The position numbers and the translations under genes were made by a program. A model generated the notes under the pieces. That model saw only the letters and a program-made list of their open reading frames with translations. It was not told where the DNA came from and searched no databases. A stretch of DNA of 64,000 nucleotides from Stenopsyche tienmushanensis (lineage: Eukaryota > Arthropoda > Insecta > Trichoptera > Stenopsychidae), in contig WACJ01000521.1 of assembly GCA_008973525.1 (NCBI GenBank), positions 1,674,001 through 1,738,000 on the forward strand. The letters are read 5' to 3'. Positions 9,680-21,047 of this stretch are shown here, piece by piece. How positions within the stretch are numbered: position 1 is the first letter of the stretch; every line of letters begins with the position of its first letter.

Positions 9680-11395
9680 GACTAGATGTTTTAATATATT
9701 TGTGAAGTATCTTGCAAATTTAAATTAAATACAACCATTTTTAGATCCAACATAAATGTTGTAACCTCCACGTTTTTTTGCTAGGAAAGTCAATTTAAAA
9801 AATACCAAGGGATAATATAAAAGCCTGAATAGAAATTGTGTCAGCCAACAAAGAATCTGCCAAAATAGATGAAAGCTGATAAATAAGAATTTTTTTTCTT
9901 CTGAAAAAAAATTCTTTGAGCGAAAGAAGCTTAAAATTGAAGAGACAATTAAAAAAAAAATACTAAGCATCTTATTTTAAAATGCATAAAAGATTTACAT
10001 GCTAAAAGTTGGCAATAAGCTTAGCAGTGATGATAACCTGAAAGCGTTTATGAGATGGAGTCGAATAAATAGGATTATATTAATAATTGCAGCTTGGATT
10101 TGAACATTTATAATAAAGATCCAAGAACTAGTTCAATATTACAACCCTTAGGACTTTTTTTAAAAATATAAATAACATGATAATAAAAATGATGGACATC
10201 AATTTTGCATTGTTATAATCTTGCCTGGTGTATTTAAAAGAATATTTCGGACGCATAATTTGATTAAGTGTTTCTTTGAAGGCGAGTCTTTTGGTTGGGA
10301 ACTTAAGAAAAACGTTTTCTCTTACTAATGCAATATTATTAAATAACCCTTTTCGTGGGGGGTTTGAATTAATGAAATTTCTCCGGGTATTTGCGATTAT
10401 TTCATCCATTGTTTGGCGTAGGATGATTTGAATTCGTTCATAATGAAGAATATTTCATTAAAACCTTTTCATCCGATCGAGTATTTTAATTTTCGTTCGT
10501 TTCTACTAATAATACCTTTTTTCCCATTAATTGGTAGTCCGTAGCTGGAGTCGCGGATATAACTCCTTTATCATTTAATCATTATTCCCTTTTTAAAAGT
10601 CCTTCGGGGAGCGTCTAATTTTTTGTTTTCTTTGTCCACGTTCAAATTTTTCGAGTGCAGAATGGCGCCTCGGTTTATACTTTGCGTGGAGCGACAAGAA
10701 AAAGCGACTTAATTTATTCAGAGGCTCGATGTTAATTTCGTCTTATAATAATAAATATTAATTTCGAAACATTTATCTTCTTTTCAGCTGAAAAAGATGG
10801 GCGTGGGCTCGACCGAACACGGAAAAATCTAACGCGAATTATGAAAATTGCTTTTAATCCCAACGCTATGAAATATTATCCGAATGTTAATTATTTATTA
10901 TTTTACCTTTTTTAATCCAATTTGTCTTTTTACTTGATATAAATCATATTGCTTATATTGAAATTTGATAAGCGTGAACACCTTTTAGGTTTTCGATTCG
11001 ATTTTCTTTTGAAGAAAACATATATTTTTTTAATTGACAAAACTCGGCTATCTTCGCGACTGGACACCTTACACGTGCCCTCTAACGGATGATGATTCTC
11101 GAAAAATTGAAAAATACTGCAGCGAATGCGATGGCGGAAACGACATTCCTTAGAGCGATACGGAATTTGCTGCAGATGTAAGGCTTCAAGAAACACCAAA
11201 AATATCTGATAAGAAAGTAAACTCAGAATTAAAATCTGAATTTGGATTAAATTCCATTTTAAATTCGGGTCCAAACTCGAGACAGCTCGATTGAAATTCA
11301 ATTAGAGTTGGAATTTAATCGTAATTCAATTCGATTCGGTCTTTTTCTTTTTTTCCGATGGGAATCTTCATAAAAACACCGCCATTCTGGTGTAG
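9680..11395. other. No gene recognised; unique-looking
   Basis: AT-rich DNA. 10420-10920 has higher complexity with several ATTA/TAAT words and no repeat match, similar in feel to the 5.9-6.6 kb island. The 123-codon minus-strand frame at 10930-11301 has low-complexity, non-conserved content and is treated as chance. Confidence 0.35.
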
Positions 11396-11399
11396 TGTG

Positions 11400-12600
11400 A
11401 GGTTTGACTACTATATCGTCAGACTCACTACCGGCCTAGGGCCTCATGTTATCGCGAATTCTTCACGGTTCCTTTATTCCTAGGTTTCTTCGGTATCTTC
11501 CTCGGGACCCTTTATGTGCCCCGCTGAGAAGAGGAGGAGGATGCTTTGGTGCGTGGCTGACGTCTCAGTCGTTCATCATCCTCCTTCTGCAGCATAACGC
11601 TCGCGCATATCCGGACAACGCGTTCCATGCCCTGGCATTGGTTAGCATCGTAGGGACCATGTTACTGGGAGTGAGTGAATTGACTTCAAGTTCCTCCCAC
11701 AGGGTGTCCCTCTCTGTGCTCCAAGCCAGGCAGTCGAATAACGTGTACACGGCATCGTCCAGCTCGGCTCCACAGTGGTGACATTCTGGACCGGCCTCCT
11801 TTTGAGTTTTGTACAAGTAGCTATCAAATCAGCCGTGCCCAGTGAGTGCCTGGGTAAGGTGGTAGCACAACTGACCGTGTTTCTTGGTTGTCCACGGCTT
11901 TAGGTCTGGAATAAGCCGATGGGTCCATCGACCTTTAGCGGAACTATCCCATCGGGACTGCCATTTCACCATGGTGGACTGCCTAGCTCTTTGCCTGGTT
12001 TCCCCGGTGCGAATGACTTTCCTTTCCTTTGCGAGCAGGTCGATTGGTGGAATAGCAGTCAGTGCCAGAACTGCGTCTTCTGACACTGTGTCATATGCTG
12101 CTGTGACTCTGATTGCGCTTCTCCTCTGTACTCTAGCCAGATTCAGCCTGGCCCTTTTGGAGCTCAATACAATGGTACCAAGTGCATCACCTCGTTGTAT
12201 AATCTTCAATGGTTTATCTTAGGGCCACCGATGTTAGGCATTAACCTAGCTAGACCTTCCACAATACTAGCCACCTTTGTTGCGGCCTTCTCCGTATCTG
12301 TGAAAAAAACGTAGCTTATCGTAAATTTCTACCCCCAAGTAACTGGATCTTGAGAACTTGATCTCATAGTACTCGATACTCAGAGTTGGAGGCGCCAGCT
12401 TTCTTCGCCTAGTGAAGAAGAGGGCCTCAATCTTCTGGGCGACAAGCTTCAGTCCAGTCCTCGTCAGCCAGTTCCTGACCCTCCTCAGCGTGTCCACGCA
12501 GACGGGACGTCAATTTCCTTCAAGGCCCTGTTTATCAAGTTCACTTCGATTCGGTCTGTAGTCCCTCGAAAGCACCGTCTACGCCTCGTAACCACCGCCG
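11400..12600 (-). mobile_element. R1-clade non-LTR retrotransposon remnant, copy 1
   Basis: Minus strand. From the right: RALKEIDVPS (RT palm), then after an internal deletion NWLTRTGLKLVAQKIEALFF and RRRKLAPPTLSIEYYEI (RT thumb), then ARVQRRSAIRVTAAYDTVSE and TAIPPIDLLAKE (C-terminal domain), then WQSRWDSSAKGRWTHRLIP, HLTQALTGHG, and finally the C-terminal zinc knuckle CHHCGAELDDAVYTLFDC. This order is that of R1-clade ORF2 proteins. Deleted: endonuclease, most of the RT including the YxDD catalytic region. Several frameshifts separate the blocks. GC-richer DNA left of the knuckle is the 3' untranslated region. R1 proper inserts in 28S rDNA; no rDNA is visible here, so this is a dispersed relative. 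Confidence 0.88.
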
Positions 12601-13437
12601 ATCCAAAGTGGAAAATAAATGTAATCGTGAAGATCTGGTCTTTGAAATTAAATTAATTAAAAGAAAGATTTAAAATCTCAAGAAGAGCTATAAAATATTA
12701 ATAAAAAAATACCAAACCGCCGATAACAACGCTTCAGTATGTCAATAATAGCTTAAAATAAAAATAGAGATTTATAGTGAGATTCATATTGATCATGATT
12801 TTGAAGCGCTCATTTAAATTTTTTTCATTATGAAAAAAACACCGATCTGCATACAATATTTGTGCCAGGTCAAGTGTTACCAGCTTTATATTATTTTTAT
12901 TGTTTTAAAGCTAAATATATATATACTTTTTTCAATAAAAAGATAAGCATTTACATTGTAAACGTAAGCAGTATTTTGACATTCAGATAAATATTTTATT
13001 TTGTGTCCATACTTATGAAATATCAATTGCTTTGAAGCTTAGAGTTTTAATATAAATTGGGTCATTATAATGCTTTGAAGCTATTTTAACTCTTCAATGA
13101 GTATGCACTTGCATGTTGAGTGTACACTTTAGCCAACCAAAAGTACCAACAGTGATCCTATTAGAGATACTATTATGGGTCTCAAATGTATCGATTTCAA
13201 GCTTGACAAAAACAGTACAATAAGTAAATAGTAGTGCCAAAAACACGTTTAATATATGAATAATGTCGTTTTCATACTTTTTTTATAATTTATAAAAAGG
13301 GATCGTTCATTTTGAATTGCTGCCAAATAATGAATTGATTACTTCAGACGTGCATTATCTATAATTAGAGAGATTGAAGAAATAAATCGGTTGTCTTGGC
13401 GAACACGCGGGAATGAAGAGAGGTATCCCCGCTCCAC
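12601..13437. other. No gene recognised
   Basis: AT-rich DNA apart from a hairpin repeat near 13.1 kb listed separately. Confidence 0.35.
13090..13135. repeat. Hairpin repeat family, decayed copy
   Basis: GAGTATGCACTTGCATGTTG followed by AGTGTACACT matches the first hairpin of the double-hairpin family, with mismatches in the stem. Confidence 0.4.
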
Positions 13438-13455
13438 TGGTGTCAGAAATGGGAT
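13438..13455 (+). other. LTR-retrotransposon primer-binding site
   Basis: TGGTGTCAGAAATGGGAT, one base different from the site at 19609-19626. TGG pairs with the CCA end of a tRNA and the rest suits a tRNA-Leu 3' end. The upstream LTR is not clearly recognisable. Confidence 0.5.
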
Positions 13456-13686
13456 GGCGATACACCCACGCCACAATAGATCAATAGAGTTTTAGCTCAA
13501 CAATAAAAAAGGTTAAGCAATTTATGTTCGACTTCATTTAGCTGCCCGCTTATTTAAATCGCATTCGTTATTTAAGATTTGCGCTTCATATTCACATCTT
13601 GCATATATGTCAAGTGACCGGAAACTCCAATTCGAAAGTCATCAAAACGAGAAGCAAACAAAGCAATTTTCTCGTCTGGAACATAG

Positions 13687-14289
13687 TCATCTTCAGTATT
13701 TGGCGAGGATTTGTTTCGGAGAGTCCTTTCATCGAGTAGCTCTTCTGTAAGTTTTCATATTTCATAAACAAAGCTAAATTTAAAAGTGGAAACTTTCATA
13801 GTGCACTGAAAATTTCCAGCGTAAGTCTTCGTTGACTTTGAGTGCTATATATGACGGAGAAAATGCATCGGAGTCGCTGCAATATCGCCAGTGCACAAGG
13901 TTTATACAGTGGTAATGCATTTTAAGTGTACATAAATATTTGAATGCATTTTACAAAAGTGACGCTTTTCTACAGGTTGGTCAAAATTTTGACGCTAGCG
14001 ACGAAATATTACTCCGAAGGTAAATTTAAATTCGTTTAATATTTATGCGGAATTCTTTCATTTTCAATGTGAATGAAGCCATGGAATCGTTATATTAATA
14101 AGTTTGCTTAAGAAATATTGTCCAGGGAAGTTGAATAGTCTGTTTACAATATTAACTGGGTTAAAACATGGGTTGAGATTTCCTATTCTCTTGAAATTGT
14201 GCTTTTATATAAAACATATTCAACCCTTTGTACTGAGAAAATCTGCAGCAGATCTTTACAAACTTATCATAATGTGCACCGAACGTTGA
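13687..14289 (+). CDS. Candidate multi-exon gene fragment, unknown product
   Basis: Four open blocks can be joined at consensus splice sites in one frame: 13687-13746, 13820-13911, 13976-14019, 14126-14289. Introns are 73, 64 and 106 bp, with donors GTAAGT, GTAATG, GTAAAT and acceptors TTCCAG, CTACAG, TCCAG; intron phases match at every junction. The joined product starts SSSVFGEDLFRRVLSSSSSS, continues RKSSLTLSAIYDGENASESL and QYRQCTRFIQW, then LVKILTLATKYYSEG and a C-terminal block KLNSLFTILTGLKHGL, ending MCTER-stop (about 119 codons). The second donor could instead be 12 bp upstream without changing frame. A stop at 13684 forces an upstream exon or an untranslated start; I found no convincing first exon. 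The serine-rich start and mixed later part suggest nothing known to me. The family is not recognised; a pseudogene or chance chain remains possible. Confidence 0.4.
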
Positions 14290-14984
14290 ACAAACAATTA
14301 TGATACAATAGTAGCCTCATTACGGCACAATCTGTTAAGCGATATAAACTATGACGGTATGGTACATATTTATAAAGAAAAAACAAGAAAGACAGTGTCT
14401 TATTTTCAGAAAAGACGATGTATTCCTTGTATGGATTATTATGAAACGTGACAAAATAATAAAACAGGTGGTAAATGTATTCTTTGAGATGATAATTTAA
14501 ATAAATTATACTTTTTTATAAATATAAGCACTGTATAGGAAATAATGCACGCAACATGTGCGTGCTTACTATCTCTAAATCACTCGATCGTGCATACAAC
14601 ATATGTATGCATATTGCAATATAAGTGCAATATAACATCAATAAAGTGGACGGGGCGCAAGTTCTAAACCAATCTCCAAAATATATTTTCTTATAATAAT
14701 TTTGCAAAATGAGGTCTAATATTATCTTGTGGAAATTTGAATAAAACTGATCGTTTTTTGTGAGATATTGTTTGATTTGGTCTGTTATTGGTGTTTTTCT
14801 ATTACGTGAGAATCATCTGTCTCTGTCTCTTTGAGCTCAATGTACAAGAGTGCTCTTTCTGAATGGGGGGGTCGCAGACTTTGCGATGATACTCCTGTAG
14901 GGGTTAGTTTATAATAGTAGATCGAAACATTTCTGTTGTCGGAGTACCAGATTTTATATGCCAGTGTCATATATTTTGACGGTG
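14290..14984. other. No gene; downstream of candidate gene
   Basis: AT-rich DNA with AATAAA-like words and the double-hairpin repeat at 14.55 kb. No further exon recognised. Confidence 0.35.
14543..14612. repeat. Double-hairpin repeat
   Basis: First hairpin GCACGCAACATGTGCGTGC, second TGCATACAACATATGTATGC, separated by about 25 bp including CTCGATCG. Both stems are 7 bp and perfect. Same two-hairpin layout as 35.1, 49.2 and 52.5 kb. Confidence 0.6.
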
Positions 14985-15245
14985 CTCCGATGTGATCATT
15001 CTGGGCACCCATCACGCATACAGCTTCTTATAACCAAGTTTTTCTGACACACTATCACGTAGGAGACTTCAAGAAATGTCAGGACACTCTTTGTGAAGGT
15101 CGTCAAGTATCACACGATCGTCATTTCCCACTTTTTCTCCAATTTTTTGCTCAAGTTCATCAGAAATCACTTATAGTCTCTTTGAACAACCTAAGACACT
15201 TTGTGACATATTGTCGACTCACCACATCACTACCATAAACTTCCA
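14985..15245 (-). mobile_element. Mariner transposase fragment
   Basis: Minus strand reads VEVYGSDVVSRQYVTKCLRL (end of the DNA-binding region), then ISDELEQKIGEKVGNDDRV, then LRDSVSEKLGYKKLYA and WVPRMITSEH. The YxKLxAxWVPxMLTxxH block is diagnostic for mariner/Tc1 transposases. Single stop and no catalytic core. The N-terminal half is cut exactly where the family A LTR begins, the two sharing the word CCACGTG. Confidence 0.82.
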
Positions 15246-15497
15246 CGTGTTCGTTGGGATGGCCGCGCTAGAGCATGGGTCCGTTCTTCTATCGGGCTGT
15301 GATGCTGCTGGGGGAATGGATGGGAATAGACGGACATCGAATGGAAAGATTCTCTTCGCTAGATAACTATTTATTCCACACTACAGATAGAGAGAGAGAG
15401 ACCTGGCTGCAGGAGGGACGACCTCCCGCAGCCAAGGTCAATCGATGACTCCCCCGACTCCCGCTTCCTGCGTGTCACTACCCAACCGGCAAGATCG
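15246..15497 (-). mobile_element. LTR fragment, family A
   Basis: Matches the 19651-20081 LTR from GTGTTCGTTGGGATGGCC to CACTACCCAACCGGCAA. Both LTR termini are missing. It directly abuts the mariner relic on its left, and the right junction runs into unrelated AT-rich DNA. Confidence 0.8.
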
Positions 15498-16830
15498 AAA
15501 GTTATCGGCTAAATTAATAGGATGGGTGTTATGGGTAGGATGGGTATTATGGGGTAGGATGGGTATCGCACGCCTTCACCGAATTTATAATATAAAATTT
15601 TTTTTTACAAAAGAACCAGCGAAAATACATGAATATATTTGGGTACCCCTAATATGTCAAGGAAGCCTAATAACTTTGTAAACGAACGAAAACGTTTGTA
15701 ATTCGTTTTATGTGGCTAAAATGGTTATTATCATATAGTCAGCATATTATTCTAAAATTTTAATTATTTTACGGTTCTTCTAATAAAACATTTTTTTATT
15801 TGGTAATTTTAAGTGAATTTGTTATTTATGCTAATGTGTATGGGAATAAATTTTCCTTGGATGCCAAAACGAGTTTTTTGTGAAACTTTTCCCTTTTCGA
15901 TGTCGATTTTCTGTCCGGAGAAAAGTTTCGATGTCAAGTGAAAAAAATGGCGAATAAAATAAATTAGACTTAAGCAAAGTTATAAAATGCGATTGGAAAT
16001 ACATCCCGAAGGATCGATCCCGAGTATTTGCAAATAAACATCTTTTGCCAATTTCTGTTTCAAATTGATGATAAGAAGTTATCGGTTAAGGGAGGAATTT
16101 TCTTCGTGAAAAAAAAACTCGTGGACAAACAAACATTAAGAACTTGCCAGAGGTAAAAAAAATGTTTTTCCCTCGCTGCGCAACATTTTATCCATGACCG
16201 AAAATACATAAATTAAAATATTTTATTCATCATTACGCCTTTTTTGTAAAGAATATATTTATTTAAAAAGTTTCAGCGTCCTTTTCAGCGGTTAAATGTC
16301 GTCGAAAAATCGCGATCGAGCTTTTGGTCTTTGTCCTCCGGGAGGGACTTCCTCAAAAGCAGCGGTTTAGACGTTAAATATTTATCGACCCCAAGGTATG
16401 AGAAGAAGGAGAACTCTTCTCATGAAAATTGATTTCATTCATAAAATTTACGTAAGCCCTGTTGACTTAAAGTGTTATGATTTCGAATACAAAAGTGAGG
16501 TTCTGGCGAGGAAGGGCGCAGGTGCCGTTCGCAATAAAAACTCTTCGTAAAATTATATAGCCAGGTTTCTGGGGAGATTGCTTTGTGCCCTAACAAAAAA
16601 AAGCTTTTTCGACTTGACGTCGTGACGTTGTTTGCCTTTTGAAATTATTAGCAAAGACGGATAAAATAATATACAAAAAATGGCACTCGTTGAGTAGTAC
16701 GCTTTTTGAATATGGTTTGCCAGAAAGAGCTATTTTTTAAAAAAAATTAAAACCCATTAGATGCATGCATTTGAATGAGCTTTCAATGCTCAGATTTTTT
16801 TAGAAATGCTCTCATTTCGCTTTAACCTTT
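15498..16830. other. No gene; unique-looking
   Basis: GGATGGGTATTATGGG repeats two to three times near 15520-15560 as a short minisatellite. The rest, including 16200-16640, has mixed composition and no match to the repeats in the window. Confidence 0.35.
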
Positions 16831-16834
16831 TGAT

Positions 16835-16985
16835 TAATGAGTTATTTTTAAATTGGCTTAAACATAGATGCTATATTCATATGTGCATCGCTTATCGTTT
16901 ACACAGACTCCCTTTCTCTCAGGACCGCGCAGCGCGAGTAAAGCTCGTATATCATAAATGCACCTTAACACTGTTGGTAGCACAT
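16835..16985 (+). repeat. Modular interspersed repeat, module 1
   Basis: Contains CAGGACCGCGCAGCGCGAG followed by TAAAGCTCGTATATCATAAA, matching the blocks at 4.13, 8.3 (reverse) and 49.7 kb. Confidence 0.55.
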
Positions 16986-16989
16986 GTTC

Positions 16990-19285
16990 GTTAATTTATA
17001 CACTATAATTGATTTATGTGGCTTTCTACTATTTATTTAGGTTCTAAATTTAAATCAGTAAAATGTGTACATGACTTAATCGTTTTTTAAATGATTGATC
17101 AAAATTATAAAGAATACCATACATTAGATAACGATAAGTAATTAATAATAATGCAAGGCAAAACACATTACTCAATAAGTTCGTAGCATGACATATAGTT
17201 GGCGACACTTATTGAGTGATGTGGTGGCCCTGTCTTTCAGTAGATAAGAGCGTTATTTTAAAGACAAATGAATTTAACTTACTCTGAGCCAGGGGAGTCA
17301 AACTCGAAGGCTGGCATGGGCCAAAATAAAAAAGGTCATAATTTACAGAAGAGTTTTTTTGCGGATTTGCCACTTGAGAGGCCCTTGGTGAAATTTTAGT
17401 TTGGGGATTCATTCGGTCTCCAATAAACTTAGTTTTACGATTTACCTATTTCGCGGCATCAGGGCATTAATTGGTCATGGTTTTGCTTAGTCATGCTTTG
17501 TTTTTAAAAAAAATGCTATGTAAATTTGTTTTCTTTTTCATTTTTCTATAAAAACATCGAAACATTTCTGCCGAAATCTGGACGCTTGGAAACAGGAGCG
17601 TAACTACTAGTTGGCGATCTTAGGCGATGCTTAGGGGCAGTAACTGTCCCTAGGCGATTAACCTTTCCTTATCGGTGATGTATTTACTACACCTCGACTC
17701 TAATGATGGGAATATCGATATGAAATATAATAGATACGGGGTTCAAATTTTTTATATTTTTTCGTAATATAACTACGAATCACATCAAAGTATTATAGCA
17801 TATAAGCATTCAACTGCAGCGACGGAAATAAATAATTTGTCGGAAAATCGGGAATATTGCGAGTTTTAGTCCGTCTCTCAGCAGAAAAGAATTTTATCAG
17901 TCACATGAGAATCTAGAAATAAAGAGTTTTGATATTATAATTTAGAAGATTAAGGTTTTTCATCCAAATTCTGCAATCTTCAGCCAAATTTATTGCGTTA
18001 AGAACCATCCTTTAAATGTATTCCGGATAGATTTTCGTCAAATTTAAATGCAAACACATTATTAATGCCAGATTTTTCCGAACGTATTCAAGGATGATCG
18101 ATCATTTAATAAGCTGGAGATTATTTTAGACGCTGAAACATATTTGTTTCATCGTAATGTCTTTTCCGTTAGGTAGCCAACGTGTCAGAACGAATGCGGA
18201 TGAATTTATCCCAGAGCAAAAAATAATAACACACAAATATACGTTTTGGTAGACATTGGAATGATGGATTAGTCACGGGCGAGAAAAAATTCGGAACATT
18301 ACGGAGATGGATGATTGAGGATAGCAACTCGATGAGAATGGCTGCAAGATTGATGATATTCAAAGATTGCAAATTGCACGGAAAAAGGCAAACATACTCG
18401 AGACAGGCGCTGTATCAATTTTATTTTGCGATTCTATTTATGTCTGCGATGAAGGATTTAGACTAAAATTCGGCTCAAAATTATAACTCCACAGTAAGAT
18501 CGACTGTAGAACCGCATCGGATGAAGTGACTTTATTTATTCTAAGGCTGTCAATCGATGCTGTGAACAAGGGAACAAATTAAGGAGAGGAATAAAGTTGT
18601 CCCGAAGTCTTTGCAAAGTTGAACGTAAGCCTGGAAAGCTTCTTTGTTTGATGAGAAGTCTTCGATCAATGTCTAGCGCCGACGATGACGTGCTCTCTTT
18701 AAATATTTTAATTCGACGTGAAGCCTTGTGGTGAAAAGGACTAGGGATTCATATTGAACTTTGTTCAATTCTTGGATATCGTGTTTACTTTGGGACATTG
18801 GAAATTGATCTATGTAGGCTTTCATTTTATTCCAGGGCAAAGGGAGATTATTTCGAGCGTACCCTCAAATTTAATGTGGAACAAATTACGTTTATTTAAA
18901 TTAATATAACAGTCCTAATTTGAAAATCAAATCTAAGCACAAGTTTTGATTTAATATTATCATACCAAGAATCGTCTATACTACGTCCAATCGCAGATAT
19001 GCCACTTTAAGAAATAATTAATCGACATATAACTTCAACGGCTTGATTATGTGGGTGACATCTGGGTGACCCGAAGTAGGAGGTACTTATTGTATTCCAT
19101 GCGAACTTGCTGCATGATATAAATAATATCCAAGTGATGCATCTAAATCGATATTCTGTGGATCAAATATTTTGTTCCAGTTATTCCTATCATAAATCCA
19201 GCAAATAAGATCTCGTTTTGAATCCGATGTTGAAATTTTAGCATGAAAAAATTATCATCATCGTGTAATGGCGCTGTTAGTCTGT
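16990..19285. other. No gene; unique-looking
   Basis: An imperfect palindrome lies near 17608-17650 (CTTAGGGGCAGT and ACTGTCCCTAGG). A block near 19045-19085 (GGGTGACATCTGGGTGAC) is shared with 21170-21190. No coding signal recognised; the 18169-18372 minus-strand frame has no known motif. Confidence 0.35.
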
Positions 19286-19608
19286 ATAGATTTAGCTCGC
19301 CAGATTAACAGTAACATCTCCTATCTCTCTTTAGACGCAATCGCGACAGTGATTGTTGTCGGTTAGGTGGTGATGCTCAGGAGGTGGAAGTCCTTTCCGC
19401 AGCCCAATCTCTCCCTCGTAATTAATTAAGAAGTTATCTAAGACGAGAGATTTTCGACGCTTGTCCACCTTTTTCCCATCCGCATGGCTACAAAACGGTC
19501 CGAAAGCAGAACGGACCCACGTGGTATCTCGACAAACACGTAGAAGCAAGGCACAGCTCAGGGATTCTGCCTTGGAACTCCCGTTCACCACGTTATCATA
19601 CGCAACGA
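19286..19608 (+). mobile_element. LTR, family B, with adjacent primer site
   Basis: Starts near CGCCAGATTAACAGTAACAT, which corresponds to one arm of the family A hairpin, and ends CATACGCAACGA next to an excellent primer-binding site. A second, reverse copy lies at 45164-45415. Related to family A by position of the AATCTCTCCC and CTTTCCGCAGCCCAA blocks but clearly diverged. The outer LTR boundary is uncertain. Confidence 0.65.
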
Positions 19609-19626
19609 TGGTGTCAGAAGTGGGAT
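19609..19626 (+). other. tRNA primer-binding site
   Basis: TGGTGTCAGAAGTGGGAT, 18 bases complementary to a tRNA 3' end beginning with CCA. The complement ATCCCACTTCTGACACCA suits a tRNA-Leu acceptor and T arm, as used by some Ty3/gypsy lineages such as mdg3/micropia. Internal element sequence after it is cut off by the next LTR after 24 bp. Confidence 0.7.
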
Positions 19627-19650
19627 TAGATGGGAAAAAATAATCAATAG

Positions 19651-20081
19651 TGTAACATTGAGGCTGGGCAGAGTTCCTGGGCGGCTCCCCGTCTCCACGT
19701 GCTCGTCGGGATAGCCGCGTTAATGCATGGGTCCGATCTTCTATCGGGTCGTGATGTTGCTGGACGAATGGATGGGAATAGACGGGTGTCGACTAGAAGA
19801 AGACTATTTTCTTTAAATAACTATGTATTTCACACGAGAGAGAGATCTGGCTGCAGGAGGGACGACCTCCCGCAGCCAAGGCTAACCGACGACTCTCTCG
19901 ACTCCTGTCTCCTGCGCGTCACTATCCAACCGGCAACGGTGCACGCGTAAGAAGCGATCCGTCGGTATGCAGGTGCAACGTCTCAGTAAGGTCACAAGGG
20001 ATGTCGCTGTTAATCTGGCGAATTAAATCCGCTCTGATTAACAGCGCTACTACGTGGGGATGGTAAATCGCCCACCCTACA
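19651..20081 (-). mobile_element. Complete solo LTR, family A
   Basis: 431 bp running TGTAACATTGAGG to CCCACCCTACA, flanked on both sides by ATAG (19647-19650 and 20082-20085), a perfect 4-bp target duplication. This is the reference copy. It contains CTGGCTGCAGGAGGGACGAC, CCCGCAGCCAAGGC, and an inverted repeat CGCTGTTAATCTG ... TGATTAACAGCG. Orientation comes from copies at 59.3 and 63.4 kb where a reverse primer site precedes TGTAAC. No internal region, so it formed by LTR-LTR recombination. It interrupts the leader of the family B element. Confidence 0.85.
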
Positions 20082-20085
20082 ATAG

Positions 20086-20676
20086 CATATAACGCGGAGT
20101 AAAAATGATTAAAGCGCATCGTGTGAATCACGTGATCGGATTTCAAGAAAATGGCGGGTATCTTATGCGCAGATGCATTAAAAATATAAGGGGGAAAATA
20201 AATCCAAGAGCAGCATAAATTCAGGAGATCAAACTAAGTTATTTCTCCTTCGTCTTAATATGGCTATGATCATACAGTAGGAAACTGTCTCTATTTAGTC
20301 TCATGATGTTTTAAAATATTACACTAATTTCTGATGCACATTATTTAATTTTATTCATCATAAAAATAGATATTTTCTTAAACGCAATATTAATGTGCTA
20401 TCGATATTCATGAGAAATCTCCCTTGGCATTGCCGAGTAAGATGCGTACAAATAAATATATTGCCTGTTCACCCTCACATCTTCACGCATCAACCCCATT
20501 TTATTATCGCCCTGGCCCCATTGCTGCCCAATCTGCACCTGAGCTCCCCTATAAACCTTTCTCAAAACATACCTTCACACACAATTTTGGTCATCAAAAA
20601 AAAATGAAGAAGATGAAGATCTTTAATTGTAATTTAATAATTTTATTTCGTGTACAAAAGTAGATATAAATAGTTG
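20086..20676. other. No gene
   Basis: AT-rich spacer between two solo LTRs. Pyrimidine-rich, CACC-rich DNA at 20455-20585 stays open in two frames but has no recognisable content. Confidence 0.35.
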
Positions 20677-20680
20677 ATGT

Positions 20681-21043
20681 TGTAGCGTGGAGCGCGGGGA
20701 GGGGGAAGAAAGGGCGCGCGCGCAACGCGGCGGCGGAGCTCTGCTCACGAGGAAGAGCGAGATCCAGTTCCGCAAGGAGAGAGCGAGCGCGCGTACTGTT
20801 TGTGAACTCTGCCTTGCGGCTCCGCGACACGTGGTCCCACGAAATAAAGGTCGCGTAACCATATTATCGCGTTTCATTTTTACACCGCGTACATTCCGTC
20901 CTCCACGTCTCACCGGGTCCGATAAGGAACGGAGCGGTAATCGCCCGGGAATCTGCGGGAAGAGGCCATCTTCTCGCCTACCGCCGGTGTCTGTGCGGCT
21001 GGACTGCAACTGGCGAAGGTAACGTACCCTGAGAAACGTTACA
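20681..21043 (+). mobile_element. Complete solo LTR, family C (GC-rich)
   Basis: 363 bp from TGTAGCGTGGAGCG to GAAACGTTACA, flanked by ATGT on both sides (20677-20680 and 21044-21047). The tips match those of family A read on its own strand (TGTAGCGTGG and AACGTTACA), so it is a relative, but the body is much richer in G+C, with GCGCGCGC runs and an AATAAA near 20841 that may be the polyadenylation signal. Open frames of 111-128 codons on both strands here are composition artefacts. Confidence 0.82.
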
Positions 21044-21047
21044 ATGT

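Noticed and set aside
10930..11301. 123-codon minus-strand frame as a gene
   Set aside because: No motif, no repeat match, composition as expected from AT-rich chance translation.
13606..13746. Alternative frame starting ATG at 13606 (MSSDRKLQFESHQ) as the first exon of the candidate gene
   Set aside because: It reaches the same donor in the wrong phase and meets a stop five codons into the next exon.
20623..21022. Overlapping long frames on both strands
   Set aside because: They fall within the GC-rich solo LTR, where stops are rare by composition.
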